From: Perkinsus olseni
Lineage: Eukaryota; Perkinsozoa; Perkinsida; Perkinsidae
Assembly (NCBI GenBank): GCA_013115135.1
Contig: JABANP010000322.1
Location: forward strand, 1-58,973
DNA length: 58,973 nucleotides
Reading direction: 5' to 3'
Below the pieces are notes generated by a model. That model saw only the letters and a list, made by a program, of their open reading frames with translations, was not told where the DNA came from and did not search any database. Of this stretch, positions 11,101 through 20,567 are shown one piece after another. Positions within the stretch are counted from its first letter, which is position 1. Each line of letters opens with the position of its first letter. Position numbers and translations under genes: made by a program.

Positions 11101-14100
11101 ACCACGAGGTTGGCACGCCAGTGGCGAGGAGGGTCAGTCACCGATCCAGAGCTCAGCTGATCACACTGACTACCAGTGTGACCGGGTCTGCCTCGTATAC
11201 CTGGAGGTTCCACAAGAGCTCAGGGTGGATGTAGAGCTGATCAGTGCACAGCAACCGACTCGAGCCATGAGGAAGTTGAAGGCTACAATAGACCCGGGAG
11301 CGGGTCGCACCTATCTTTGCGTCGAGCCGGCGGACTGTCCGCTGCCGACGAAGGAGATAATGAGGTGGGCTCAGTTGGCAGATGGCTCGAAGACGTCAAT
11401 CGTCAAGGCGGCCGAGGTACACCTCACGCTGAGTTTCGCTGACGGCAATTCGGTGAGTATCGGACCTATAGAGGTGGGCCTGTTGCCCACGGGGTCGGCT
11501 GGGGAGGCCAGCATGCTTATCGGTAGGGACGTCGGGAAGCTCGTGGGCCTCAGAGTCGATTTGGCCTCGGGACAGGTCACATGTGAAGCGTCGGGCCACG
11601 TGGGAACCGAGGGATCCTTGAGCCACGATGGGGTGGACTTGATCCGTTATGTTGAGTCGGAGGTTTGGCCGCTGGTAGGGAAACCAGCGACGGGGCTGAC
11701 AACCTTGCCATCGCCAGTAGAGGACCTATCAGGACCACGGGTGAAGCCTCGTTTGAAGGGTCCGGAGCGAGAGGCGGTAGGTCGGGTGGTAGAATCTCTG
11801 GTAGCCAAGGAGGCCGCGGAGGTTCCTGGTCTACCGGGATACACTCTAGAGTTCAGAAGGCTCCGAGAGGAGGAGAAGAAAGACGTGGACGATCAGGAGG
11901 CATCGGTGTTCGCGGACCTACCTAAGGGAGACGGGGGTCCGATCAGGATACCACGATATGAAAAACCAGCTTTCGCGAAGTTGAGCGACGATGAGAAGAC
12001 CATATATCGGCGTTTGACATCGGAGTTCGTGAACAGAGGCTGGTGGAAGGAGGAAACTGTCGAGGAGGAGGGTATGATCTACCTTCCGCACTCTCCGGCT
12101 TTCCTTGCACAGAGGGAGCGCAAACCTAGAATCGTACTGGATTGTCGAGGGGTGAACAATCATCTGGGGAAGGTGTCGGCGGCAGCTAGGATAGCTCCCG
12201 CGGAGATCCTAGCAGCAACCAGGCTTACAGGAGGTTTCATAGTCACGGGGGATTTGGAGAAGGCGTACTACGTCTGTAGGCTACTGAGACACAGGGTAAG
12301 GATAGCGGCCGCTGAAGCGTCCTTCGTGTCCGACAGGGTGACGTTCGGTCTCAATGGAGGAGCCGGAATTCTCCAAAAGACGGTGCAGGAGATCAGCGAA
12401 GAGGCGCGCAGGGAGCTAGAGGCGTTCGGTCCGGGACAAGAGGGCCGGACTAAGATAATCCTCATTCTCCTCTGGTACATGGACGACATGAGCCTGCAGG
12501 GATATTGCGTTCGACGACTAGTGGCCAGCTTTGCTTTCATCTGTGCCGTGTTGCTCCGTTTCGGATTCGGCATGCAGATCAAGAAGCTGTGGGCCTTGGT
12601 GCCTCCCAGCGCAGTTCAGGGTTTCCAGGAAGCCTGTCGGGAGTATGAGATAGATATTCCGAGAGTGGATGAGGGAATCCTTCTGGGAACAGGGATCTCC
12701 ATAACCGAAAGTGAGCTCGTCATCGACTGCAAGGGAGCAGAGAGATGGGAGAAGGTAGAGAAGTACCTGGACAAGGATGAGACTCAGAGGTCCAAGGCAG
12801 CAGCATTCTCGGCAGCAGGAGCGTGGGGCCACGACCCGGTATCAGCTCATCCACGACGCAGACTTCAAGCGGACTTACTAAGAGCGATAACAGGCAAGGT
12901 TTACTCGAGTCTAGGATGGCACGAGAATTTTAGACCGAACCTGATGTCGAAGGAGGTCAGGACGGCATATGAGGAGGTCTTGCGCTGGGTGAGGGAGGAC
13001 CGCAGGGAGGGTCCGTGTTTGCACAGAAGCTCGTTAGGAGTAGTGGGATCCTCTCATCTGACGTTGGTACTGGAGACGGATGCATCTCTGCTTGGCTGGG
13101 GGTATTGTTTGTGGGCTACCCGGGAACAGGGCCTGTCATCTTTTGCGGAGGGTCATTTTTTCGAAGTGTTGTCGGGAGCGGGCCGGTGGAATCACCGAGA
13201 ATCGTGTTATCATTCGAATAGGCGGGAACTGAAGGCACTCCTCGAAGGCCTCCAGAGGACAAGCAGAGCAGTGGAGGCATGGTGGCACGCGTCCGAGGGG
13301 GGCGCCGAGTGCACCATCTTCATCCACGTGGACAACAGTGCGACGGTAAGTTGGGGTAACGGCCGTCGGCCGTCGCGCGCTCTGGAGGTGCGGGCCATAG
13401 TTCGTCTAGCGGATGCGGTGAAGGGAGAGATACTCCATTTACGCAACCTGGGGACCGGGGTGGAGGTGAAGATGGAGCATTTGAAAGGAGAGGACAACGT
13501 GAGGTCGGACTCGCTTTCGCGCTTACTGGAGCGTCCATGTTCGGGAGGGGAGCAGCTGGGACGGCTACTTCAACAACACCTCGACGGACCGGTGGCGTTG
13601 GCGATTGCGTGTGACGACTTCATTTCCCGGATAGGAGACTTGGACCCGGGGCACTCGAGGGTGGACAGTGACATCATAAGATACTTCCCGGATACGACGG
13701 AAGCGGTATCCGAGAAGGAGGAGAGTAGGGATGCGACGGCGGCCTTGGCAGAGCGGATGGCAGCGCAGGTGTGGGACCTGGACGGATTATTAGAGTTGTG
13801 GAAGGCGGCGAGATTCCTTTTTCGCGGTTGGAAAGCCATCGTAAAGGGGGGCGAAAGAGCGTTATCGTATCCAGAGGCATACTCGGAGGAGGATCGGGGC
13901 AACATGATAGCGTCGTTGCAGCGGACGGCGTGGAACAAGGAGAAATGGGAAGTGCTGCGAAGGGAAAACCGTTTCGAACTTTCAGGTTCTGGCTCTTCTC
14001 TCCCTCTTCAGTATAGGTGCCCAGAGACGGACGGTAGCATACGACTGTGTTACTACGTTCCCAAGCCTTTCCGGTTGGTCCGCGGCCTGCTGGTCCGTAC

Positions 14101-15819
14101 TTGTCATCGTCGGTGTAGTCACGGTACTGTCTTGGTCACTAAGGAACGGGTCTACCAGGCTGGTTACTTCTCACCAGCACTGGCGAGACTCGTCAAGGAT
14201 GAGATAGCTACCTGCCTCATCTGCCAGCGGCTCTCCGCTAGAAAGAAGAGGGACCAACCCTTTGGGGTGGCGGGTCCGGGCTCGATTAACCCGGAACTGT
14301 CCTACGAGAGTCTGCTGCAGATGCGGAGGCCACCGTACTACGTGGCAGCAGTAGATGTCATCAAACTGTCGACCGACCCGCCATTGACGTACCTGTCTTG
14401 CTACTGTCTTCAGACTCGTCATGCCTGCTGGGTGGCGATAGGAAGCATGGAAGCGATGGAGTTGGTGTCGGCCGTCAGGCGAGCACAACTCCGGGAGGGC
14501 GGCTTCAACTACATCATCGCGGATGGAGCCGTTCTTACCAAGGCCTTTGTGTCGGAGGTAAGACGGGAGCTGGGATCGGCGGCTATACCGATCGATGCGC
14601 GGGCCCCGTGGTGCAGCGGTGTAGAGACTCATCATCGTTTTGCACTGAAGGTCGGTCGCGTCCTTTTGTCCCGTCGGTTTCGGGGAGTGAGAAACTGGTC
14701 TCTGATGGCTAAGCAAGATCTGGCTGATGAGCTGATCTGGCACCTTAATCATCGACCCCTCGGACGCGCGGATGTGTCATCTGATGGGACGCTCCTCATC
14801 CTCACCCCTGACCATCTCCGGTACGGATATCTCCGGGAAGGTAAGGACTGCAGCGGGGCGGTATTTGACTCGTCTCAGCTGGGGTCGCGTCGCGAGTACT
14901 TCGTAAAGACGTTCTTGTCTTTGTACTGGCCTTTGCAAAGACGGGAAAACATCGGTACTCGATTTGTCAAGTCAGGGACAGGTTTCAAGTGTGGCGATGC
15001 GGTCCTGATCTATGGACCCAAGTCCAAGGGATGTCCCGCCTGGCGTTGTGGCTGGGTACTCGAAAGGCTGAGTTCCCGGCGATATAAGGTTCTATACGCC
15101 GACAACGGCAACCGACGGCTGGAGAGGATCACCACCGAGAACCACTACAATCTGTTACCACTTCGCATTCGTGGTCTGGCCGGCGGCGTGGATGCTGAGT
15201 TGGAGCAGGGCCCTACCTTTGTCGGTCGGCGGCTGAGGTTCCTACTCACTCACGAGGACGGTGACAATCAGTTTCACTGGTGTTCTGTGGTTCATCACCG
15301 TGGCGGATCGGCTGAAGGTAAGTCTAGGGTCCTGGTGGTCTGGGATCAGGCTGATCCCGGGGTCTCGGCCCTGGAATGGCTTTGTCTTGATGATGAAGTA
15401 TGGAGTGGCGAAGATTCGACGGCCTCTCCAGGGGGGCGTGTCCAGATCCCGAACTCCGTTGGATCTGGAAGGTAGCGATCGCCCGAGATATCCGAAACGG
15501 CTGGCCGACCATCGGTGATGACAACTATTATTTTGGTTTGATGATATTTTGGACTCCTATGGCGTGGTATATAAGCAATTAAGATAGATCTAGTGATAGC
15601 GTGTGCACGCATGAGTCCGTATTGAGCCGTAGCCATCTTGGCTCAAGTTTGTTTGTTCTAATCTCCATCCTCCCCCTCGCCTCGTGTTCCGCAGTCCTGG
15701 GACGGTGCAAACTAACATTATCACCGATTCTGTATCATCCATGTCTGTAGTTGATTATCCAACTTCTTAAGCTCATCCTTACTCGGGGGTGCTAGGTCAT
15801 TATTAGAATACTCACTCAT
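7668..15819 (-). CDS. Small predicted membrane protein, gene split by a retrotransposon in intron 1
   Basis: A five-exon model keeps frame throughout: 15725-15819, 8525-8897, 8311-8464, 8052-8255 and 7668-8008 (minus strand). All introns are GT-AG, and the model gives 388 codons plus stop. The start is the ATG at 15819, followed by a charged N-terminus (KDELKKLDNQLQTWM). Exon 2 carries SPYERAPIWRRNNYG followed by a hydrophobic segment with Gly and Phe (LTFGAMAGVSTFFMW). Later come CYDDVLKQ, a poly-Pro stretch, about 23 Gln coded by (GTT)n at 8101-8170, and a His/Asp-rich tail with a TWDDIRA motif near the end. The layout loosely recalls OCIA-domain mitochondrial proteins, but I hold that as a weak guess. 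Intron 1 is 6,827 bp and becomes about 107 bp once the 6,720-bp LTR element is removed, the usual intron size here. Confidence 0.65.
8101..8170. repeat. (GTT)n microsatellite, coding poly-Gln on the minus strand
   Basis: An almost perfect run of about 23 GTT triplets. In exon 4 of the surrounding minus-strand gene it reads as CAA codons, hence a long glutamine tract. Likely length-polymorphic. Confidence 0.9.
9127..9133 (+). promoter_or_regulatory. TATA-like box of the LTR
   Basis: TATATAA, 58 bp upstream of the first base of the embedded spliced leader. Duplicated at 15568-15574 in the 3' LTR. The position fits a U3 promoter, but the start site is unknown. Confidence 0.55.
9185..9206 (+). 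other. Spliced-leader sequence embedded in the 5' LTR
   Basis: 22 nt: GCC followed by GTAGCCATCTTGGCTCAAG. This matches every position of the dinoflagellate/Perkinsus trans-spliced leader consensus as I know it, with C at the one pyrimidine-variable position. No GT donor follows (next bases TTTGTT), so it is not an SL RNA gene: it sits as the leader would in a finished trans-spliced mRNA, 69 nt ahead of the gag ATG. Confidence 0.9.
9276..11039 (+). CDS. Retrotransposon Gag
   Basis: 587-residue capsid-type protein that would package the element RNA. The frame is open upstream to 9243, but the first ATG is at 9276-9278, so I start there. Residues 20-110 form a strongly charged coiled-coil-like region (KRMERGRLRGKLTRLRESI, then Glu/Leu-rich heptads), followed by a Ser/Thr-rich linker and a globular region from about residue 200. 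No CCHC zinc knuckle is present, unusual for Gag but known in several element families. The start codon straddles the LTR end and the presumed primer-binding site (TGGTGACAGCTGTC at 9277). The stop TGA at 11037-11039 overlaps the first ATG of pol (ATGA). Confidence 0.85.
   Translation: MVTAVNNDPSADGSQRSIDYNKDEASIQKELTAKRMERGRLRGKLTRLRESIRNIHVGEDEDKPEELETLEIQESLLKDQLRRAELDVAKLEEDSLLILRAQAQASVRSRASSSVASSQRPFLSVDSNENEKSKGEGGDNDGSTYPLGRAKVTETTEQKATVTTGKTGVTTTGINDDELPVRRHPQRGDDDRPVATVNKVRCRSSVRSLESQLMECEEVRNCKVRNRGDGVSVGLVSKLVMPKCRTVVSLRSHLDVCEAILVEAGAGEFVTRGASPDAYFRPAEGLKITVVERLVETLGGSPDTQTLVESARDAVERSCWDWRVIRKHLLNRFARRSTLIARLNQELAALKYSGAKDIDRFLEVGERVFRLAEATSHDKSEHRRVVKRILNTLPERDRVDIIQEVKRLYREVSGSYTASLDKDWAGMFPFTTCIVGNDELDEEITLVDIIRDRFRTQESAGVCGDVDKIHQITGSPGKDTSSGQKQGRPSDKGSLEDWAKQYPSVWVVTMKQFTEEEVRENFKPDDIKRVGMRPKGGVRKYYAVIGYRDADRGGAVVREVMKATEGTDRFRAREFVYKKSGNGQGRA
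11015..11076 (+). promoter_or_regulatory. Programmed -1 ribosomal frameshift signal at the gag/pol junction
   Basis: GGGAAAC at 11015-11021 is in the gag frame as G GGA AAC, a canonical X XXY YYZ slippery heptamer, and a -1 slip enters the pol frame. A 6-nt spacer (11022-11027) precedes a stem: 11028-11033 (GGCCGG) pairs with 11057-11062, and 11034-11038 (GCATG) pairs with 11051-11055, with one bulged G (11056). Loop bases GAGGA (11042-11046) can pair with TCCTC (11072-11076), making an H-type pseudoknot. The pol frame is open only from 10994, so the signal sits inside the 46-nt overlap. Confidence 0.8.
11036..15475 (+). CDS. Retrotransposon Pol: protease, reverse transcriptase, RNase H, integrase
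   Basis: 1,479 codons from the first ATG, probably made as a Gag-Pol fusion through the frameshift signal. The aspartic protease lies near residue 84 (IDPGAGRTY, an unusual DPGA instead of DTGA/DSGA) with LIGRDVG further on. Reverse transcriptase has VLDCRGVNN near residue 365, VTGDLEKAYY near 400 and the YMDD catalytic box near 480. RNase H spans about 675-830 (ETDASLLGWGY, NRRELKALLEGL, HVDNSATVSWG). The integrase zinc finger has two His and CLIC near 1020-1065. The catalytic triad candidates are AAVDVIK, IADGAVL and SGVETHH near 1105-1200. A small SH3-like or chromodomain-sized tail follows. No stop or frameshift is seen. The last 12 codons lie in the 3' LTR. Confidence 0.93.
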   Translation: MTEEGHAPADKTSSYSLLKGKEPRGWHASGEEGQSPIQSSADHTDYQCDRVCLVYLEVPQELRVDVELISAQQPTRAMRKLKATIDPGAGRTYLCVEPADCPLPTKEIMRWAQLADGSKTSIVKAAEVHLTLSFADGNSVSIGPIEVGLLPTGSAGEASMLIGRDVGKLVGLRVDLASGQVTCEASGHVGTEGSLSHDGVDLIRYVESEVWPLVGKPATGLTTLPSPVEDLSGPRVKPRLKGPEREAVGRVVESLVAKEAAEVPGLPGYTLEFRRLREEEKKDVDDQEASVFADLPKGDGGPIRIPRYEKPAFAKLSDDEKTIYRRLTSEFVNRGWWKEETVEEEGMIYLPHSPAFLAQRERKPRIVLDCRGVNNHLGKVSAAARIAPAEILAATRLTGGFIVTGDLEKAYYVCRLLRHRVRIAAAEASFVSDRVTFGLNGGAGILQKTVQEISEEARRELEAFGPGQEGRTKIILILLWYMDDMSLQGYCVRRLVASFAFICAVLLRFGFGMQIKKLWALVPPSAVQGFQEACREYEIDIPRVDEGILLGTGISITESELVIDCKGAERWEKVEKYLDKDETQRSKAAAFSAAGAWGHDPVSAHPRRRLQADLLRAITGKVYSSLGWHENFRPNLMSKEVRTAYEEVLRWVREDRREGPCLHRSSLGVVGSSHLTLVLETDASLLGWGYCLWATREQGLSSFAEGHFFEVLSGAGRWNHRESCYHSNRRELKALLEGLQRTSRAVEAWWHASEGGAECTIFIHVDNSATVSWGNGRRPSRALEVRAIVRLADAVKGEILHLRNLGTGVEVKMEHLKGEDNVRSDSLSRLLERPCSGGEQLGRLLQQHLDGPVALAIACDDFISRIGDLDPGHSRVDSDIIRYFPDTTEAVSEKEESRDATAALAERMAAQVWDLDGLLELWKAARFLFRGWKAIVKGGERALSYPEAYSEEDRGNMIASLQRTAWNKEKWEVLRRENRFELSGSGSSLPLQYRCPETDGSIRLCYYVPKPFRLVRGLLVRTCHRRCSHGTVLVTKERVYQAGYFSPALARLVKDEIATCLICQRLSARKKRDQPFGVAGPGSINPELSYESLLQMRRPPYYVAAVDVIKLSTDPPLTYLSCYCLQTRHACWVAIGSMEAMELVSAVRRAQLREGGFNYIIADGAVLTKAFVSEVRRELGSAAIPIDARAPWCSGVETHHRFALKVGRVLLSRRFRGVRNWSLMAKQDLADELIWHLNHRPLGRADVSSDGTLLILTPDHLRYGYLREGKDCSGAVFDSSQLGSRREYFVKTFLSLYWPLQRRENIGTRFVKSGTGFKCGDAVLIYGPKSKGCPAWRCGWVLERLSSRRYKVLYADNGNRRLERITTENHYNLLPLRIRGLAGGVDAELEQGPTFVGRRLRFLLTHEDGDNQFHWCSVVHHRGGSAEGKSRVLVVWDQADPGVSALEWLCLDDEVWSGEDSTASPGGRVQIPNSVGSGR
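15439..15717 (+). repeat. 3' LTR
   Basis: 279 bp, same ends as the 5' LTR at an offset of 6,441 bp. The pol ORF runs 12 codons into it and stops at 15473-15475. Carries TATATAA at 15568-15574 and the spliced leader at 15626-15647. Confidence 0.95.
15626..15647 (+). other. Spliced-leader sequence embedded in the 3' LTR
   Basis: Identical to 9185-9206 at all 22 positions, with the same flanks. The match shows that the leader is copied as part of the element rather than acquired at one end after insertion. Confidence 0.9.
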
Positions 15820-15900
15820 GACAACAATACTACTATCAACAACATCGATTATTAATACTCATCACTATAACATGACGGATAATAACGAAACGATGCAGTC

Positions 15901-16384
15901 TCATGGTGACGAAGTAGTATTATTATCAATCTGCTGCTGTTGTTGTTTCTTCTTATTCCGAAGTGCATGAGAATACAATTCATCCAAACCCTCCTTCTCG
16001 TACCTACCTATGCTGTGGAGGTAGTAGTAGTTGATGTTGGTGTTATTATTACGCTTCTATACTGGATGTAATGGGTTCTCTGTCCATCATAATCTCATTA
16101 ATGATACTGGGATCAGACCGAGGTGGGTATTCTAATGGTCTATACTCCTCCATAAACCATAATAATAACTTTGGATTCGATCCAAATATTGTCATCAATG
16201 TTGGGCACAGGAATCCAAAGTACATAAAACTAACAACAACAACACCAATGGTGGTGTGGTAGTAGTAGTAGGCGTATTATTACAATAGTCCAAAGTTCTT
16301 CTCGAATATCCTCCTTTTACCGGGCTTATTATACCCAGTCTCCCAGAATGCAGCGAATAATCTAATACCACTCCTACGTATCAT
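15901..16384 (-). CDS. Hypothetical small protein (about 130-150 residues)
   Basis: Three exon-like segments on the minus strand. The first starts at the ATG at 16384 (MIRRSGIRLFAAFWETGYNK, then a basic stretch GKRRIFEKNFGLL). The second runs about 16075-16240 with GFLCPTLMTIFGS and LLLWFMEEYRPLEYPPR. The third runs about 15901-16015 with RYEKEGLDELYSHALRNKKK and a poly-Gln end. The stop is at 15901-15903. One hydrophobic segment and a basic N-terminus would suit a small mitochondrial inner-membrane protein, but this is inference and I recognise no family. It is divergent from RPB7 (117 bp between starts). Confidence 0.5.
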
Positions 16385-16500
16385 CAGGGTAGTAAGCAAC
16401 CCTTGACGATGACGAAGTATATCAACTCTTGCGCACTTGCATTTCCTTAAGGCTATGATACCTATGTAGTTGTTGTTGTTGTGGTTGTGTTGTTGTTGTT

Positions 16501-17289
16501 ATGTATTTCGTATTAACCGATAATAAAACAGTGGCTATGAAACCAAGTGACCTTGGTCCAATGTTTGATATGGTAATAATACCAACAACAAGTATGATGT
16601 TGATGATAATCATTCTCCTTCTTGTTGTTTATTGATCAGAGATTGGACACACAATTACGTCTTGAACTGGAGGGGAGTCTATCTAAGAATCATGATGGTA
16701 CTATAGTACATATCATAAATATCATTGATAAATCCAAACCTAAAATACAAGATGGTACGGGTATGGCATTAGTTAACGTCATATTCCAGGGTATTGTCTT
16801 TAGACCCTTTAAAAATGAGGTAACACCAATACCAATACCAAAACATGCGTAAATCATTGTTGTTGTTAGGTTATGGATTGCTGGGTTAGTGAGGTTAGTA
16901 AATTAGGATTCTTCGCGTATTTTGGCCCGATGAAGGTGTTCGTATCACGAAGTGTAATATCATCATCATCAACACCATTGGATCATTATTATACTTAGAG
17001 TATGCCTGATGATGTGATATTCCGTGAGACTGCGACACCAGTATGCTACAGTGATGCTGATCAAACTGTGGTTATACAACAAGACTCTGAGGTAGTAGAA
17101 GTATCATTGTTGTACACTTAGTGGTACAAGTTAGGTACGAGTACGTATAATGGGGGTACGGAGAGATGGGAATCAACTCTTTGCTATTGGCACTATCAAT
17201 GCTGATTACCTTGGACCAAGTATAGCCCCTGCATTACCCAATACTAGTATAATAGGAGGTAGTGGTACTGCCAATACCACTATTCTACC

Positions 17290-17323
<34 letters not shown>

Positions 17324-17356
17324 GGTCATTTATTACCACATACTATTGATGAATAA
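16501..17356 (+). CDS. RNA polymerase II subunit RPB7
   Basis: Stalk subunit of RNA polymerase II that pairs with RPB4 and binds nascent RNA. Five exons join in frame: 16501-16572, 16640-16819, 16870-16953, 16999-17091 and 17135-17356, 216 residues. The N-terminal RNP-like domain ends with GIVFRPFKNEV. The S1/OB domain follows with KLGFFAYFGPMKVFVSRSS, IFRETATPVCY, VVIQQDSEVRVRIMGVR and QLFAIGTINADYLGP. This order and spacing match RPB7 rather than the Pol I or Pol III paralogues, though I cannot exclude RPC8. The family is usually about 170 residues; the extra 40 here are a Ser/Thr and poly-Gln C-terminal tail. The introns are 44-67 nt. Confidence 0.85.
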
Positions 17357-17482
17357 TAATGATGCTGCCGATGACAACAACAACAGCAGCAACTACTACC
17401 AGTATCATTAGTATTCTTATCATCATGTTTAGTTATAATACTCGAGGGTTCCTCTTGTTGTTATGTTAGTGATCTCTCTTAT

Positions 17483-20256
17483 ATGATGATCAAATACGAC
17501 AATGAAGGCAATGGATTGCAGAACAACAGGGTAGCATCAAAGGGCGGTGATGATGAAATTAAGGAGAAGTGTGGTAGTGATAAGCATAATCACTGCGAAC
17601 CCCGTCCATTCTTAAAGAAGGGTAATACTCTATCTCAGTCGATCGATGGTGGTAGTATTGTTGTTGTTGACATGATGATGATGATGATGATGAGCAGGTT
17701 CGAGGATGCCGAGGAGTTACATACCTCCTAAAGCTTCGTCTAAAGGCAGTGGCCCTACTAATATCGCACCGAATGATAGTACTAATAACAGGACGAAGAA
17801 TAAACATCGATCCACAACACCGATAATACGGACTAATAATAGAAGTAATATCGTTATATTGCTAGGCACTTGGTAGTACTACTCTGAGATCTCTATGTGC
17901 AGGGCTCTCTATTCATGATACTGGTATTAGTAGTAGTAACAACAAGAGGCGCCAGCCGCAGCAGGAGGAGGAGGAGGGGCAGGGCAATACTCCATTAATA
18001 TCTCCATCACCGGTGGTAGTGTTACCACCGAAGACCACACTTCCCACCATTAGGGGAGGTCTGCATCATCATGATGCATGCGAGGATGGTGGAACATCTG
18101 CAACGGAGGTTGCCAATGATGATGATAATGATTACGGTTTGGACAATAATAATACCACTGATGATGATGACTATTGTTATTTATATGATTATCATATACA
18201 AGATACTAATCAGTATGGGAATAATAAGATATCATCATCAGTGCGGAAGAGTGTGGTGGGTGGTTATGATGATAATAATGCTGATATCATTGTACAAGAG
18301 GATGAGTCTGGTAGTAACATCGGGCATAGTCTAAACTTAGACTCTTCAACCACAGGTGCCCGCCGCCGCCGCCGACAGTCGAGTGATGATGTCATCATCA
18401 ATAATGTGAAGAATGGTCATGATGATGGTGTTAGCAGTAAGAGTAGTAGTAAAGTATTATCTGCGCATTGGGAGGGGGATGCTGTTGCTGCCCTTATATA
18501 TGGCAACAACAACAGCAGAGGACCAGCACCACCAGTACCAGCAGCAGGAGTGGTGAGACTCCTCATGCAATAATACTCATCAACATACTGTGCTGCTGCT
18601 GCTGCAGACAGAAGCGACAATGAGACATGGAGGGGGAGGAGGATACCATCGGAGGGTGGGTGGTGATGATGATGAAGGGGGCAAGTTATTGAAGGAGAAG
18701 CTCACATTATTAGATCAACAAATTCAGAGGTCATAAACATAGTATCATCATCAAGGAAATAATAGATGACTCATGATCGTGGTGATGGGTCTTCTTTTTC
18801 TTCTTGTTAGTGTTATTGACGTACTAAGGTTCACTAAGGAGAACGAAGTGTGCAAAACATTACGGATAGAGAGAGAGAATTTATTACAGGAAGCACGAGG
18901 GATAAGGTAATGATAGCGATGATGATCATACTAGTGATGATCTTAGAGATGATTCAACCGGTATTACTATCATGAGTTTACAGGGACAGAGCAAAGGAAG
19001 AAGCAGATGATATTAGAAAGGAAATTGATGAGGATAGGTTGGCTTTGAAGAGGGAAAGGAAAAGGTTTCAAGAAGAGAAGGATAGAAACAGGCAACTTAC
19101 TACACAGCAGGTGGGAGCAGTGGTGGTGGTGGGAATATTATAAGGATACTGGTAGGTTAAATGGAAGGACGAAGAGAGAATGCTGAGGGAGAAGATAGAG
19201 AAATTGGAAGTAGAAATGGATAATAAAACAAGAAAAGGGGAATTGGAGATCAAAAGGTTACATACCGTAATAATGGAAATACAAATGAAAAATAAGCACT
19301 TAGCCGATGAGGTAAGTATATGTGTAGTTAATGCCTCTATACACGACGATGATGTCGAGTAGGTTAAGAGGATGAGGTTATCGCTTGTTGTCTCAATCAG
19401 TTGAAACGAAGTAAAGAAAGATGGTTGAACGATGTTATTGAGAATAAAGGTGGTGAGGGCGGCGGCGGCGGCGGCGATGATGATGATGATGATGTCAATT
19501 ATGGCGCCGCCGCCGCTGAAATGATCAAAAATGGAAAGAGAAAAGCGAAGATCAAAGATGGCGTTATAAATGACAATAATGACAGGTAATATCAACAGGG
19601 TGCTATTATTACCATCATCATTTTGATCAGCATAAGTCACACCGGAATCGACGCTTATCGGCGCATCTCTGCCGCTGCTGCTGGTGCCCACCCAAAATAT
19701 AATACTACTAAGCTCTACGATCTTCCATCACATCATTTGCATCATAGTCATCTTCATCATCATCATCATCATCACGCTGCAGCCGCTACTACTGCCTCGT
19801 CAACATCCTCATCAACTTCCCAGCCCGCTGAAGGGAACCAGGATCCAATTACTCTCCACGCTAGTAGTCACGACGTTGATGATTACTCTCATTATTATTA
19901 TGGTTATAATGATGATGATGATAATTGTTATGGTGAAGTGATCTCGGAGAATATTAGAGATGATGGTAAGCGATGTGACAGAGTATATTCTACGGGCATT
20001 AGAACGGTCACATTTTCTACTGGTTTGAAGAAAGTTGTATGGCCCCCATCGGACACTCATCAGTCGTGTACTACGGTTGATGGTAGTGATAATATATCAT
20101 TAGTATCACGCACGTACCTGCCCAATGGTGATATAAGAAGTAAAATTAATAATGGTATTGAATTATATTGGTACGCTGATGGTGGTACAAAACAGAAGAC
20201 ATTACCAGATGGTACGGATATATTCATATTTAAGACTGGACAGAAGGTGAGCGGTC

Positions 20257-20290
<34 letters not shown>

Positions 20291-20390
20291 CGAGCATGTA
20301 GTAGTTCGACTTTAGGAATACCATTACACGGATGGGAGCAAGGAAATACACTTCCCTAGTGGTATTACGAAGAGGATAACAAAAGAATGA
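17483..20390 (+). CDS. CPAP/SAS-4-like centriolar protein with TCP10 C-terminal domain
   Basis: Centriole/basal-body assembly factor; the C-terminal G-box binds STIL/Ana2-type partners in animals. N-terminal exons (about 17483-18573) are disordered, rich in Asp, Asn, Ser and Arg. Middle exons (about 18660-19585) give a long coiled coil, for example KEEADDIRKEIDEDRLALKR and ERMLREKIEKLEVEM. From about 19960 the TCP10 beta-repeat domain appears: TVTFSTGLKKVVWPP, RTYLPNGDIRSKINNGIELY, KTLPDGTDIFIFKTGQK, then after an intron HYTDGSKEIHFPSGITKRI and the stop at 20388-20390. The last intron is largely (AGT)n. A flagellated zoospore stage would need this gene. The start is uncertain because the N-terminal exons are low complexity. 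Confidence 0.7.
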
Positions 20391-20567
20391 TGCAAGAGAA
20401 GAGGTTATCATTCTTGCTGCATCCCCCATGACCATGTCCATCTTCATCATTCTGCCACAAGTTCATTATTATTATCATTTTATGAAGCGTATTACTTATT
20501 GTATAATTAATCACAATCATCTCCTATCCACACCTATCGAGTTACGAACTCCAGTAGGGCAGTAGTT

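Larger units (their letters stand above)
8998..15717 (+). mobile_element. Complete LTR retrotransposon with spliced leader in its LTRs
   Basis: The element is 6,720 bp, bounded by two 279-bp LTRs that begin TGT and end ACA. Internally it has gag, then pol with protease, reverse transcriptase, RNase H and integrase in that order, as in Ty3/gypsy and Bel/Pao elements. I could not decide between those two. Both ORFs are intact. LTR identity is 276/279. The flanks share only TTA (8995-8997 and 15718-15720), a possible 3-bp target duplication. A purine stretch (15430-15436) precedes the 3' LTR. GC content and codon use are clearly higher in GC than the host genes, with none of the triplet-repeat texture. 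It lies antisense in intron 1 of a host gene. Confidence 0.95.

Noticed and set aside
16422..16613. Minus-strand hydrophobic ORF as the N-terminus of the gene at 15901-16384
   Set aside because: It lies antisense over exon 1 of RPB7, whose frame and family match are much better.
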